This document shows positions 23,190 through 32,171 of a stretch of 46,879 nucleotides of DNA, one piece after another. Position numbers and translations under genes: made by a program. The stretch comes from Chloroflexota bacterium (GTDB lineage Bacteria > Chloroflexota > JAHJIN01), in assembly GCA_018823415.1 (NCBI GenBank), contig JAHJIN010000185.1, forward strand, positions 1 through 46,879. Reading direction: 5' to 3'. A model generated the notes under the pieces. The model ran no database searches and was not told where the DNA came from. It saw only the letters and a program-made list of their open reading frames with translations. How positions within the stretch are numbered: the first letter of the stretch is position 1; each line of letters starts with the position of its first letter.

Positions 23190-25970
23190 ATGACAGAACC
23201 CACCCTCGTGCTCATCGACGGTCATGCCCTGATCTACCGCGCCTATCACGCCATCCCGCCACTCAACACACGCACCGGGCAGACCACCAACGCCGTCTTT
23301 GGGTTCATCACCATGCTCCTCAAGGCCCTGGACGAACTCAAGCCGGCCTATGTCGCTGTGGCCTTTGACCCGCCCGGCCCCACCTTTCGCCACGAGGAAT
23401 ACAAGCCGTACAAGGCCCATCGCCCCACGCCCGGCGACGACTTGCGCAGCCAGTTTGCCCTGGTGCGCCGGGTGGTGCAGACCTTCAACATTCCGGCCTA
23501 CGAGGTGTCCGGTTATGAGGCCGACGACGTGCTGGGCACGCTGGCTCGCCAGGCCACGGCCCAGGACGTGGACACCGTCATCGTCACCGGCGACCTGGAC
23601 ACCCTCCAACTGGTGGACGACCACGTGCGCGTCTATACCACCAAGGGCCACTTTTCCGACACCATTACCTATGACGCCCCGGCCGTCCGCGAGCGCTATG
23701 GCCTGGAGCCCAATCAACTGGCCGACTATCGTGGGTTGAAAGGCGACCCCAGCGACAATATCCCCGGCGTCAAGGGCGTGGGTGACAAGACCGCCACCCG
23801 GCTCTTGCAGCAATTTGGCACCGTGGCCGGCGTCTACGAGCATCTGGACGAGGTGCCGCCAGCCGCGCGCAAGAAACTGGCCGGCCAGGAGGATCAGGCC
23901 CGCCAGAGCGCGCACCTGGCGACCATCGTCACCGACGTGCCGGTGACCCTGGACCTGGCCGCCTGCCGCGTGACGGAATACGACCGCGACGCCGTGCTGG
24001 AGCTGTTCCGCGAGCTCGAGTTTCGCAGCTTGGTGGACCGGTTGCCCGGGGGCTCGCCGCCGCCACCGTCCGAACGCCCGGTCCAAATGTCCCTCTTTGG
24101 CGACGAAACCCCCGTCGAGGCCGGCAAGACCGGCGCGGCGTTCTCCCTGGCCCCCACCCGCGCCGATGCCACATCGCCGGTCGTCGTCATCGTCACCGCA
24201 GAAGGGCTGGCCGCCCTGGCCGGCCGACTCGCCGCCGGCGAGTCCTTTTGCGTGGACGTGGAAACCACGTCGCCAGACGCCATGACCGCCGATCTGGTGG
24301 GCATTGCCCTGGCTCCAGCGCCTGACGAAACCTACTATTTGCCCATCGGCCATCCGGTTCCGCCGGAGCAGTTGTCCCTGAACGTGGTCCAACGTCACCT
24401 GGGGCCGGTCCTGGCCGACCCGGCCATCGGCAAGGTGGCCCACAACGCCAAGTACGACGTGACCGTGCTCATTCGCCACGGGATGCCGGTGGCCGGCACG
24501 GCGTACGACACCATGATCGCCGCGTACCTGCTCTGCGAAAAGGGGCTGGGCCTCAAGGACCTGTCGTTCACCCGGCTGGGCGTGGAAATGACGCCGATTA
24601 CCGACCTCATCGGCAAAGGCAAATCGCAGATCACCATGGCCCAGGTACCGGTGGCCTCTTCCGCGCCCTATGCCGGGGCCGACGTGGAGATGACCCTGCG
24701 CCTGCGCGAGTTCTTTACGCCGCGCCTGCACGAGGAAGGCGTGTGGGACCTGTTCCACGACGTCGAGATGCCCCTGGTCCACGTCCTCACGGTCATGGAG
24801 ATGAACGGCGTGCTCATCGACACTAACCAACTCGCCGCGTTTTCCCGCGAGTTGGGCGACGAGATTGCGGCGCTGGAGGACCGCATCTATGCGGTGGCCG
24901 GTGCGCCGTTCAACATCAACTCTACCCAGCAACTCGGGCAGGTGCTTTTTGAGCAACTCAAGCTCCCCGGCGCGCGCCGCACCAAGACCGGCTATTCCAC
25001 CGCTGCCGACGTGCTGGAAGAACTGCGCGACAAGCACGAGATCGTCAAGTATTTGCTGGACTATCGCCAGCTCACCAAGCTCAAGTCCACCTACGTGGAC
25101 GCGCTGCCGGCCCTGGTCAACCCCGAGACCGGCCGGGTCCACACCTCGTTCAACCAGACGGTGGCGACCACCGGCCGGCTCAGTTCCAGCAATCCCAACC
25201 TGCAAAACATCCCGGCCCGCACCGAGCTGGGCCGGCAGGTGCGGGCCGCCTTTGTGGCGCCGCCGGGCCGGGTGCTGCTGGCTGTCGACTATTCCCAGGT
25301 AGAGCTGCGCATCCTGGCCTACATCGCCGGCGACGAGGCGCTGCAGGCGGCCTTTGCCCGAGGCGAGGACATTCACGCCGCCACGGCGACGGCCTTGTTC
25401 GACGTGCCCATGGACGAGATCACCAAGGAGCAGCGCACCAAGGCCAAGGCGATTAACTTTGGGATCATTTACGGCATGAGCGAGTACGGCCTGGCCCGGC
25501 GCATCGACGTGTCGCCGGAAGAGGCGTCCCAATACATCGCCGAATACTTGGGCGAATACCCCCGGGTCCGCGCGTACCTGGAAGAAACCAAAAAGCAGGC
25601 GCGCGAGCGGGGCTATGTCGCCACCTTATTGGGCCGGCGCCGCTACACGCCCGAACTCAAGTCGCGGAACCACAACCTGCAATCGGCCGGCGAACGCGCG
25701 GCCATCAACCATCCCATCCAGGGCACCGCCGCCGACATTATCAAGGTGGCGATGGTTCGCTTGCAGCGCGAGATCGAGGCCCGGGGCCTGCACAGCCTCC
25801 TCACCCTCCAGGTCCACGACGAGTTGGTGCTGGAGGTGCCTGAAGAAGAACTGGACGAGGTGGTGGCGCTGGTGGCGGACGTGATGGAGCACGCCCTGGA
25901 GATGACGCCCCCCCTCAAGGTGGATGTCAAAGTAGGGCAAAACTGGGAAGAAATGGAGCCGCTGGCATAG
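23190..25970 (+). CDS. polA: DNA polymerase I
   Basis: This 926-residue enzyme for gap filling, Okazaki maturation and repair has all three domains. The 5'-3' exonuclease domain (about 1-290) begins LVLIDGHALIYRAYHA and contains YEADDVLGTLA. The 3'-5' proofreading domain (about 330-510) appears intact: Asp356 and Glu358 in DVETT, HNAKYD, and YAGAD. The polymerase domain has motif A (VDYSQVELRILA), motif B (RTKAKAINFGIIYG, with phenylalanine at the nucleotide-discriminating position) and motif C (VHDELVLE). Intact proofreading distinguishes it from Taq-like enzymes. The ATG at 23190 has CAGGAG upstream. No promoter is obvious in the 51-bp spacer. Confidence 0.97.
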   Translation: MTEPTLVLIDGHALIYRAYHAIPPLNTRTGQTTNAVFGFITMLLKALDELKPAYVAVAFDPPGPTFRHEEYKPYKAHRPTPGDDLRSQFALVRRVVQTFNIPAYEVSGYEADDVLGTLARQATAQDVDTVIVTGDLDTLQLVDDHVRVYTTKGHFSDTITYDAPAVRERYGLEPNQLADYRGLKGDPSDNIPGVKGVGDKTATRLLQQFGTVAGVYEHLDEVPPAARKKLAGQEDQARQSAHLATIVTDVPVTLDLAACRVTEYDRDAVLELFRELEFRSLVDRLPGGSPPPPSERPVQMSLFGDETPVEAGKTGAAFSLAPTRADATSPVVVIVTAEGLAALAGRLAAGESFCVDVETTSPDAMTADLVGIALAPAPDETYYLPIGHPVPPEQLSLNVVQRHLGPVLADPAIGKVAHNAKYDVTVLIRHGMPVAGTAYDTMIAAYLLCEKGLGLKDLSFTRLGVEMTPITDLIGKGKSQITMAQVPVASSAPYAGADVEMTLRLREFFTPRLHEEGVWDLFHDVEMPLVHVLTVMEMNGVLIDTNQLAAFSRELGDEIAALEDRIYAVAGAPFNINSTQQLGQVLFEQLKLPGARRTKTGYSTAADVLEELRDKHEIVKYLLDYRQLTKLKSTYVDALPALVNPETGRVHTSFNQTVATTGRLSSSNPNLQNIPARTELGRQVRAAFVAPPGRVLLAVDYSQVELRILAYIAGDEALQAAFARGEDIHAATATALFDVPMDEITKEQRTKAKAINFGIIYGMSEYGLARRIDVSPEEASQYIAEYLGEYPRVRAYLEETKKQARERGYVATLLGRRRYTPELKSRNHNLQSAGERAAINHPIQGTAADIIKVAMVRLQREIEARGLHSLLTLQVHDELVLEVPEEELDEVVALVADVMEHALEMTPPLKVDVKVGQNWEEMEPLA

Positions 25971-25991
25971 GCCGACGGCTGACCACTGACC

Positions 25992-26007
25992 GCCGACGGC
26001 CGTCGGC
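25992..26007. repeat. Perfect 16-bp palindrome after polA
   Basis: GCCGACGG (25992-25999) and CCGTCGGC (26000-26007) form an uninterrupted palindrome. The same nine bases GCCGACGGC also occur at 25971-25979, right after the polA stop. The stretch between is low in complexity (TGACCACTGACCGC). No T-tract follows. It may be a polA transcript end structure or a protein-binding site in front of ychF. Confidence 0.45.
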
Positions 26008-26059
26008 CGACTGCCATACGACCTCGGGTTTCACGTTTGACGCACTGTGGAGGTTCCTT

Positions 26060-27157
26060 ATGCCCCTATCACTCGGTCTCGTGGGTTTGCCCAACGCCGG
26101 CAAATCCACCCTGTTCAACGCGCTGACGAACGCCGGCGCGGCCGTCGCCGCGTACCCGTTCACCACCATCGACCAGAACGTGGGCATGGCAATGGTGCCA
26201 GATGCGCGGCTGGACCGCGTCGCCGCCATCGTGCAGCCGGAGCGTGTGATCCCCACGGCCATCGAGTTCATCGACATTGCTGGCCTTGTCGAGGGGGCCA
26301 GCCACGGCGAGGGCCTGGGCAACCAATTCCTGGGCCATATTCGCAACGTGGACGCCGTGGCGATGGTGTTGCGCTGCTTTGCCAACCCGGACGTGACCCA
26401 CGTCTATGGCGACGTGGACCCGGTCCGCGACATCGCAGTGCTCGATACCGAGTTGTGCCTGGCGGATCTGACGGTGGTGGAGCGGCGCGTGGAAAAGCTC
26501 AAGCCCCAGGCCCGGGCCGGCGAAAAGGCTATCCAGTCCGAGTTGCGCTTGCTGGAGCGCGTGCAGGCCGGGCTGGACGCCGGAACGCCGGCCCGCTGGC
26601 AGGGCCTATCCCCGGATGACGCGAGCCAACTCGGCGCCATCTCGCTGGTCTCCGACAAGCCGGTGCTCTATGTGGCGAACGTGGGCGAGGACACATCCCC
26701 CGGCGACCCGGCCGCCGTCGCCGTGGAGAATTACGCCCGCGAGCATGGCGCGGTGGCCGTGCGCGTTTGCGCCCAGGTGGAGATGGAGCTGGCCGAGTTG
26801 GACCCGGATGAAGCCGCCGAGTATCGCGCGGATTTGCTGGGCGAGCACGAGGGTGGCCTGGCGCGCGTCATCGCCGCGTCCTACCGCCTGTTGGATTTGG
26901 TGACGTTCTTGACCACCACCGGCGGCAAGGAATGCCGGGCCTGGACCATTCGGCGCGGCACCAAGGCCCCCCAGGCAGCCGGCAAGGTCCACACGGACAT
27001 GGAGCGCGGCTTTATCCGGGCCGAGGTGGTGGCCTTTCCCGATTTAGACGCGGCCGGGGGGTTTGCGGCCTTGCGCGAACGAGGGTTGCTGCGACTGGAG
27101 GGCAAGGACTATGTGGTGCAGGACGGCGACGTGATCCACTTTCGGTTTGCGACGTAG
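26060..27157 (+). CDS. ychF: YchF / OLA1-family P-loop ATPase
   Basis: This 365-residue protein belongs to the Obg-related YchF family, which hydrolyses ATP rather than GTP and binds ribosomes, with links to oxidative-stress response. The P-loop is GLPNAGKST near residue 8. The Switch II region reads FIDIAGLVEGASHGEGLGNQFL. The G4 position is NVGE instead of NKxD, in line with altered nucleotide preference. The C-terminal TGS domain is recognisable (RAWTIRRGTKAPQAAGKVHTDMERGFIRAEV split over the last 100 residues). The ATG at 26060 has TGGAGG upstream. It is the last rightward gene before the strand switch and ends in a shared terminator hairpin. Confidence 0.96.
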   Translation: MPLSLGLVGLPNAGKSTLFNALTNAGAAVAAYPFTTIDQNVGMAMVPDARLDRVAAIVQPERVIPTAIEFIDIAGLVEGASHGEGLGNQFLGHIRNVDAVAMVLRCFANPDVTHVYGDVDPVRDIAVLDTELCLADLTVVERRVEKLKPQARAGEKAIQSELRLLERVQAGLDAGTPARWQGLSPDDASQLGAISLVSDKPVLYVANVGEDTSPGDPAAVAVENYAREHGAVAVRVCAQVEMELAELDPDEAAEYRADLLGEHEGGLARVIAASYRLLDLVTFLTTTGGKECRAWTIRRGTKAPQAAGKVHTDMERGFIRAEVVAFPDLDAAGGFAALRERGLLRLEGKDYVVQDGDVIHFRFAT

Positions 27158-27180
27158 CCCCGGGGTCGCAAGGGACAAGA

Positions 27181-27211
27181 GGCGCGACGCAACCCGGATG
27201 TGCGTCGCGCC
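27181..27211. terminator. Hairpin terminator between convergent ychF and MttB-family genes
   Basis: GGCGCGACGCA (27181-27191) and TGCGTCGCGCC (27201-27211) form a perfect 11-bp stem with a 9-nt loop. Short T-rich and A-rich flanks are present but no long T-tract. Its position between two converging stops favours bidirectional termination. Confidence 0.65.
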
Positions 27212-27231
27212 TTGTGATTGCCTTGCGTGCT

Positions 27232-28692
27232 CTACAACCGCCCGCTGGCCGCAGCCGCGATGATGGCCTCCAACTCGGCGCGGAGGCCCGGGTCCAGCGC
27301 CAGGGGTTCGGCGTGGGCCAGCCGGTCGCGGATAAACTCTTGGGCCTCGGTCATCGGGTCGCCGGCCTCGCCGCCACGCTGATAGGTCCGGGGTTGCCAC
27401 ACGCCCCGCATGTGCCGCAGGGTGTGGTCGGCCATCAGGTAATTGCCGCCCGGCCCGGCGCGCCGGATGGCGTCGGCGGCCAACGCCGCAGCGTCAGTGG
27501 CAATGCCCCGGCCCAGGTGCGCCAGCAAGCGAAACGCCTCGGCGTCCAGCACCATCTGCACCGGGTCAAACACCTGCGCCGTGCGCAGGCACCCGGCCCC
27601 GCTCATCAACTCCGCCCGGGCCAGCACGCTGAATGCGGTGTTGAGCCCGCCCTCCAGCCCGGACCGCCAGTCGGGAGCCGTCGCCCCCGGAGCAAAGACC
27701 CCCACGAGCACCGGCAGCCCGCACCAGTGTCCCAGCTCGCACGTGGCGGCGGCCAGCAGCGCGTCCTCCGGCCCGCCACCGGTGAGCGCGCCGGTGCGCG
27801 GGTCCATCACCGTGCCGCAGGCGGCGTAAAACACCGGCGCGCCGGGGTGGGCCAACTGGATGAGCGCCAGCCCGCTCAAGACCTCGGCGTGGGCCTGGAC
27901 CAGGTGGCCGGCTACGGTGATGGGAGCCGTGGCGCCGCTCAGGGGCATGGACAGGTAGCCGGTGGGCACACCGGCTTCGGCCAGGACCAGGGCCGCCGCC
28001 AGCGCCTCGGCGTCGTGCGATAGCGGGCTGATGGCGCACTGGAACGCCGAGAGGATGGGGCGCTGACGCAGCGCGTCGCTGCCCCCGGCTATGGCCCGGG
28101 CCATGCGCACCGCCGCCCGGGCCTCGTGGCCGGTGACGATGGTCATGGCCTGCACGTGCTTGGTGCTGCCCATCAGGCACGCTAGCAACTCGCGCAAGGG
28201 CCGTTCAGCCGGGGGCACGTCGGCCGCGCTCACCGACTGCCACAGGAACCCGATGGCCGGCAGTGCGTCCGCCAGGGCGACGATGCGTTTCAGGTCGGCC
28301 AGGGTAGAGGGCCGGGGTTGGCGCGTGTCCCAATCGACGATGGCCGCCGGGGAGCCGTCGGTGGAGAGATAGCCGCGCGTTCCGTCGATGACCAGGTCTT
28401 GGTCCGGGCGCGAAGCGTGGGCGCAGAGGGTGTAGCGCGTGGTGGCCTGCTTGAGGGCCTCTTCCACGAGCGTGGCCGGCAGGCGCACATGCCCGGTTGC
28501 TTCGTCCACGTGCGCGCCGGCCTCCGCGAATAAGGCCCGGGCCGGGGCCAGCGGCACACGCACGCCGGTCGTCGCCAGCACGTCCAGTGCGGCCGCGTGG
28601 ATACGCGCGAGGGCGGCGTCGTCCAGCACGCGGAGGCGTGGGGCAGCGTCAGTGTAGGTAACGCATTCGATGGTTGAAGACATCGTCGGCAA
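27232..28692 (-). CDS. MttB-family (trimethylamine methyltransferase-like) protein, non-pyrrolysine
   Basis: This protein of about 486 residues matches the trimethylamine methyltransferase superfamily across its length, including STKHVQAMTIVTG in the middle and GPGGNYLMADHTLRHMRGVW near the end. Archaeal MttB carries pyrrolysine at an in-frame amber codon; this frame has none, so it belongs to the large group whose characterised members demethylate quaternary amines such as glycine betaine. A cobalamin-binding partner protein is normally required, and none is in the window. A TTG at 28692 is favoured by spacing from AGAGGAG; an ATG at 28683 is an alternative. It abuts the stop of the amidohydrolase gene and is last in the leftward run. 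Confidence 0.85.
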   Translation of the reverse strand: MPTMSSTIECVTYTDAAPRLRVLDDAALARIHAAALDVLATTGVRVPLAPARALFAEAGAHVDEATGHVRLPATLVEEALKQATTRYTLCAHASRPDQDLVIDGTRGYLSTDGSPAAIVDWDTRQPRPSTLADLKRIVALADALPAIGFLWQSVSAADVPPAERPLRELLACLMGSTKHVQAMTIVTGHEARAAVRMARAIAGGSDALRQRPILSAFQCAISPLSHDAEALAAALVLAEAGVPTGYLSMPLSGATAPITVAGHLVQAHAEVLSGLALIQLAHPGAPVFYAACGTVMDPRTGALTGGGPEDALLAAATCELGHWCGLPVLVGVFAPGATAPDWRSGLEGGLNTAFSVLARAELMSGAGCLRTAQVFDPVQMVLDAEAFRLLAHLGRGIATDAAALAADAIRRAGPGGNYLMADHTLRHMRGVWQPRTYQRGGEAGDPMTEAQEFIRDRLAHAEPLALDPGLRAELEAIIAAAASGRL

Positions 28693-29955
28693 TTACTCTC
28701 CTCTGATCACCACGCCGTTGTGGATCACCAGCCGGACATTGGCAAGCGCGCCCAGGTCGGCCAGCGGGTCGCCGTCCACTACCAGCACGTCCGCGACCTT
28801 GCCCGCTTCGAGGGTGCCAAGCTGCCGGTCCAGGTTGCAGACGTGGGCGGCGTTCCGGGTGCCGGCCACGATGACTTGCATGGGCGTCATGCCGGCCTGT
28901 TGCATCAACCCAATCTCGGTGGCCAGCAACCCCAGGTCGAACTTGCACGAGTAGCCGTCATAGTCGGTGCCTAGGGCCACCAGGCCCCCGGCGCTGACAA
29001 AGCGTTTCAGGTTGGCGACCGTCGGCTGGCTCTGACTCACACAGTTCCACAATTCCAGGGTCGGCGTCCAGTAGATGCCGTCTTGCACCATTTTGGCGAT
29101 GACCGCGTCCGGCACGTCGTCCGTGACCATGTGGGCGATGTCGTCCGCGCCGGCGTTCACGGCCTGCGCCAGGTCCCCCGCCGACGTGACGTGCGCCGAG
29201 ACCAGTGTCCCCCGCGCATGCGCCACCCCGACGATGACGACCGTCTCTGTCAGCGAGAGCGTGGGGATGGTCCGGCCAAAGACGCGGCCGCGCTCCACGG
29301 CGATCTTGACGAGGTCCGCGCCGTCGTCCAAGAGTTGGTTTACCTTCTGGCGCGCGTCGTCGGGCGAAGTGACGGGCAGCATGATCGAGCTGGCGCCCCA
29401 GGGGACCGCCGGATAGCCGCCGGGCACGCTGACCAGCGGCCCTGCCGCCACCAGACGGGCGTGCTGTGGATTATGGTTCAGCGAATCGCGGAGGTCAAAG
29501 TCGCCCACGCTGCCCAGGTCGCGCACGGTGGTGACGCCGGCCTGCGCCCAGGCGGTCAGGTTGCTCGTGCTAAAGCCACTGTGGATGTGGGCATTGATGA
29601 GGCCGGGCAGGATGGTGGCCCCGCCCACGTCAATGACCCGCGCGTCGGCGGGGATGCTCACCCGGTCGCGCGGGCCGGCGGCCTCGATGCGCCCATTGCG
29701 GATCACCACGACGGCGTCGGGAACCGGGGCCGCGCCGGTGCCGTCGATCAGCGTCCCGTTGACCAGGGCCAGGGTCTCAACTCCTGTGGTCGGCGGGATG
29801 GCCGGCGTGGGCGACTCGGCTGGCACAGTCGTCGGCAGAGCGGTCGCCTGGCCGGTGGGCATTGGCTGCGGCTCTCCCTGGCCTCCGGTGCAGGCCGGAA
29901 CGGTCACCAGGAGCAGCAGGATGAGCAGGAACGATGATGCCGTCTTGTTGGTCAT
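28693..29955 (-). CDS. Amidohydrolase-family lipoprotein
   Basis: This 420-residue protein has a lipoprotein signal peptide ending VPAC with Cys22 as the lipidation site and a proline-rich linker to about residue 58. The rest is a metal-dependent amidohydrolase of the imidazolonepropionase/prolidase-like group. Expected metal-site residues are His123 and His125 (NAHIHSG), Lys217 (LVKIAVERG, probably carbamylated), His255 (SAHVTS), His275 (DIAHMV) and Asp331 (LGTDYDG). It should act outside the membrane on a cyclic amide or dipeptide-like substrate. Its start overlaps the upstream DUF362 stop (ATGA at 29952-29955), and its own TAA directly precedes the next gene's TTG. Tight packing suggests the two extracellular proteins are made together. 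Confidence 0.9.
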   Translation of the reverse strand: MTNKTASSFLLILLLLVTVPACTGGQGEPQPMPTGQATALPTTVPAESPTPAIPPTTGVETLALVNGTLIDGTGAAPVPDAVVVIRNGRIEAAGPRDRVSIPADARVIDVGGATILPGLINAHIHSGFSTSNLTAWAQAGVTTVRDLGSVGDFDLRDSLNHNPQHARLVAAGPLVSVPGGYPAVPWGASSIMLPVTSPDDARQKVNQLLDDGADLVKIAVERGRVFGRTIPTLSLTETVVIVGVAHARGTLVSAHVTSAGDLAQAVNAGADDIAHMVTDDVPDAVIAKMVQDGIYWTPTLELWNCVSQSQPTVANLKRFVSAGGLVALGTDYDGYSCKFDLGLLATEIGLMQQAGMTPMQVIVAGTRNAAHVCNLDRQLGTLEAGKVADVLVVDGDPLADLGALANVRLVIHNGVVIRGE

Positions 29956-31106
29956 GTCAGTTTCACCTTGACCACGTCCATGTGCTGGGAGTCATTGGTC
30001 CCCAGGCCCAATGCGCTCGCCGTCGTCAGCCAGGTGGTGGTTTGCTTGGTCACGGCCGCGGCGTCCAGTCCCATCTCGGCATACGCATCGGCGGCAAGCT
30101 GCACGCCGACGGTGTCGTGGGCCACCGGGTCAAAGCTCGTGAGGATCCGGCTACCTCCCACCACCAGGCGCCCCAGGTCCGACCGGTAGGTCTTGGCATT
30201 CAGGACATCGCCGATGACAAGCCGGGTACGTTCCTTGATCGGGTGAAAGGCGTTCAGCTCGGTCACGCCGCGCTCGAACCGGGCGTCGTGAAAGGTCGAG
30301 GGCCGGTTGAACGTGCCATAGTGATTCTTCATGGCAAATGAAATCCCCATGCCGGCAAAGACGACGCCGGTGAGAATGGGAATATTGATCAGGGCGTCGC
30401 TATCCAGCAGGATGTTGCTGAGGGTGACCTTGACCTTGTCGATCACCCATCCCCCCATAGCCTTGGAATCGGTGCCATAGCAGCGCACTCCCGGCCCATC
30501 CTTTACGATCGTATAGCCGGCCCGGGTCATCTCGTAAGAATCCCGGTCAAAGATGACGATCTGCTCGGCCGGCACGCCCGCCTCTTGCAGGCACTCGGCC
30601 ACGGCCAGCACCAGGGCCAGGTGCGTACAGTCGGCGCTAAAGAGCGTGTTTACCTTGATCGCCACGCGGTCGGTGGGCCGGAACAGGGCCTTCCAGGCGG
30701 CGCCGGCGTCATTGAGGCCGGTGAGTTTCGTGATGGACGTGTCGAGCATCTGCCGGATCACCCGGGGATTCAGGTCCTTGCCGTCCCACACCCCGGCGTG
30801 CTGGACGTCCACGACCCGGCTTGGCGCGGCGGGATGGAACTTGACGATCTCGGGCCGGGGCGAGACGGGCCGCAGGGTGGGCACCGGGGTCGGGGTGCGA
30901 GTGGGCTGGACATCGGAGGTGGGCGCGACCGGCTCCGGCGTGGGGGTTGGCGTGTTCGCCAGGGACACAGCGGTGGGCGCTTGGGCCACCTCCGATGGGC
31001 CGCAGGCAATCAGCAGGCCGGCCAACGCGGCCAGCTCAATGAGGAACTCGCGCCGGGAGAACGTGCGTGAATGGCCCGTATCATTGTGATGAGATTCGCC
31101 TGTCAT
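29952..31106 (-). CDS. DUF362 domain lipoprotein with twin-arginine signal
   Basis: This 384-residue protein has an N-terminal Tat-type signal (SRREFL, arginines 18-19) followed by a hydrophobic stretch and lipobox LIAC with Cys35. A Thr/Pro-rich linker runs to about residue 80. The DUF362 domain shows AIKVNTLFSAD, LINIPILTGV and FAMKNHYGTFNRP. It is a distant paralogue of the protein at 11854, but here no polyferredoxin gene is adjacent. A longer open frame extends 94 codons upstream through the DUF6599-like gene on another frame; the start at 31106 has AGAGGAAAAA upstream and gives a complete Tat signal. It overlaps the amidohydrolase gene by 4 bp and follows the DUF6599-like gene by 11 bp. 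Confidence 0.88.
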   Translation of the reverse strand: MTGESHHNDTGHSRTFSRREFLIELAALAGLLIACGPSEVAQAPTAVSLANTPTPTPEPVAPTSDVQPTRTPTPVPTLRPVSPRPEIVKFHPAAPSRVVDVQHAGVWDGKDLNPRVIRQMLDTSITKLTGLNDAGAAWKALFRPTDRVAIKVNTLFSADCTHLALVLAVAECLQEAGVPAEQIVIFDRDSYEMTRAGYTIVKDGPGVRCYGTDSKAMGGWVIDKVKVTLSNILLDSDALINIPILTGVVFAGMGISFAMKNHYGTFNRPSTFHDARFERGVTELNAFHPIKERTRLVIGDVLNAKTYRSDLGRLVVGGSRILTSFDPVAHDTVGVQLAADAYAEMGLDAAAVTKQTTTWLTTASALGLGTNDSQHMDVVKVKLT

Positions 31107-31117
31107 CTGTTTTTCCT

Positions 31118-31987
31118 CTATTTGCCACCCAGTGCCGCCGTCAGCAGCGCGTTGGCCGCGGACTCGTCTATTTCGCCAAAAACCGCGCCGAGCAGGTTGT
31201 CGCGTGTCCGGGCGGTCACCAGTCCGCTGTCCGGGACGCCTTGCAGCGCAGACAGCGCGGCCGTCGCCGCCTCTGCCGTGGGGTACTGCACCAGCAGCAA
31301 TCGCCCCGTGGCGCCGCCGATGATATACCGCGCCAGGGTGCCGTCGGTGGTGGCGCTCAGCCCCAGCACGTTCTCGCCGCCTAGCCACACCTCGTCCTGG
31401 ATAGACAATTCCAGGTGGAAAAAGCGCGTGCTGTTTGCCACCCGATCGGTGGCTGGCAGCCGGTCCACCAGCGCCGGCCGTTTCCCGCCGGTTGGCAGCC
31501 TGGGCGCGACTGCCTGGGCCCAGGCCTGCAGTTCCGCGTCGAGCAGTTCCGGGCGCGCGTTCACCTGGACGTAATAGCGATCCTGCCAGTAGATGATCCG
31601 GCGTCCGGGGTCGCTGTCGCCGTCGTTGCCGATAGCGACCGGCGTGCCGGAGGCGCTGGTGGCAAAGAGGCCATAGGCATCGGCCGGGGTGGCTACCTGC
31701 CAGATCGTGACCCGCAGGATCACGCCGGCCGCGTTCTCATAGCCCTGCACGGCCACCTGCTCAAAGCCGTAGGCGAAAAAGGCGTCGGCCTGGCCGTCCA
31801 CCAGGTCATAGAGGTTCTCGCGGTCGAACGTCCGCACCGGGTCGGTGATCGTCCAGCCGGGGAGCGCGTCCGACGCCGGGAACGCGTCGGTCAGCACAAA
31901 GGGCTGGCTGCTCCCACAGCCGGCCAGCGCCAGCAGCCCGGCCAGCAGCACGCAGCCAAATAGGAATCGGCGACAGGTATGATTCAT
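31118..31987 (-). CDS. DUF6599-like lipoprotein
   Basis: This 289-residue protein has a lipoprotein signal peptide (FLFGCVLLAGLLALAGC) with its lipid cysteine near residue 24. The mature part shows the pattern NLYDLVDGQADAFFAYGFE, followed by an alternating-strand region (RVTIWQVATPADAYGLFATSA) that resembles DUF6599. The function of that family is unknown. It is likely anchored on the outer face of the membrane. It lies between a truncated gene remnant and the DUF362 lipoprotein, and its ATG overlaps the stop of the remnant (ATGA), as expected for an originally coupled operon. Confidence 0.75.
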   Translation of the reverse strand: MNHTCRRFLFGCVLLAGLLALAGCGSSQPFVLTDAFPASDALPGWTITDPVRTFDRENLYDLVDGQADAFFAYGFEQVAVQGYENAAGVILRVTIWQVATPADAYGLFATSASGTPVAIGNDGDSDPGRRIIYWQDRYYVQVNARPELLDAELQAWAQAVAPRLPTGGKRPALVDRLPATDRVANSTRFFHLELSIQDEVWLGGENVLGLSATTDGTLARYIIGGATGRLLLVQYPTAEAATAALSALQGVPDSGLVTARTRDNLLGAVFGEIDESAANALLTAALGGK

Positions 31988-32151
31988 GTCAGGTTGACCT
32001 CCACAGAATTGATATGGTGTGGTTGTGTCGCAGCCAGCACATCCAACGCCGCCTCGTGGTTGCGCACGAGTGCGGCGTCAATGTAGTGAACGTATTCGAT
32101 GCCGGGGGATTGGTTTGCATCGCCGTCACCGTAGCAAGTTGTCAACTTGTC
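31984..32151 (-). pseudogene. C-terminal remnant of a truncated gene, possibly a third DUF362 copy
   Basis: Reading leftward, an open frame of 55 codons begins right after a TAG inside a palindromic repeat and ends at a TGA overlapping the next ATG. The translation ends HHINSVEVNLT, comparable to QHMDVVKVKLT at the end of the DUF362 protein encoded at 29952. The codons favour G or C in third position (GCC CTC GTG CGC AAC CAC GAG), as in real genes here. There is no good start codon. I read it as the 3' end of a gene whose front was lost. The DUF362 identity is tentative. Confidence 0.45.
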
Positions 32152-32155
32152 CTAC
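32131..32155. repeat. Palindromic repeat at the truncation point
   Basis: GTAGCAAGTTG (32131-32141) and CAACTTGTCCTAC (32143-32155) are inverted repeats around a single T; the right arm has two extra bases. It sits exactly where the truncated leftward gene fragment begins and supplies that frame's stop codon. It is probably a small dispersed hairpin element. Confidence 0.55.
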
Positions 32156-32171
32156 ACTGTTGGGGGCACGG

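Noticed and set aside
23163-25532. A 789-codon antisense open frame opposite polA
   Set aside because: polA is complete on the plus strand with all motifs. The antisense translation has shadow composition and no recognisable domain.
27232-28692. Pyrrolysine-dependent MttB
   Set aside because: There is no in-frame amber codon in the gene and no pyl genes in the window, so it is placed in the non-pyrrolysine group.
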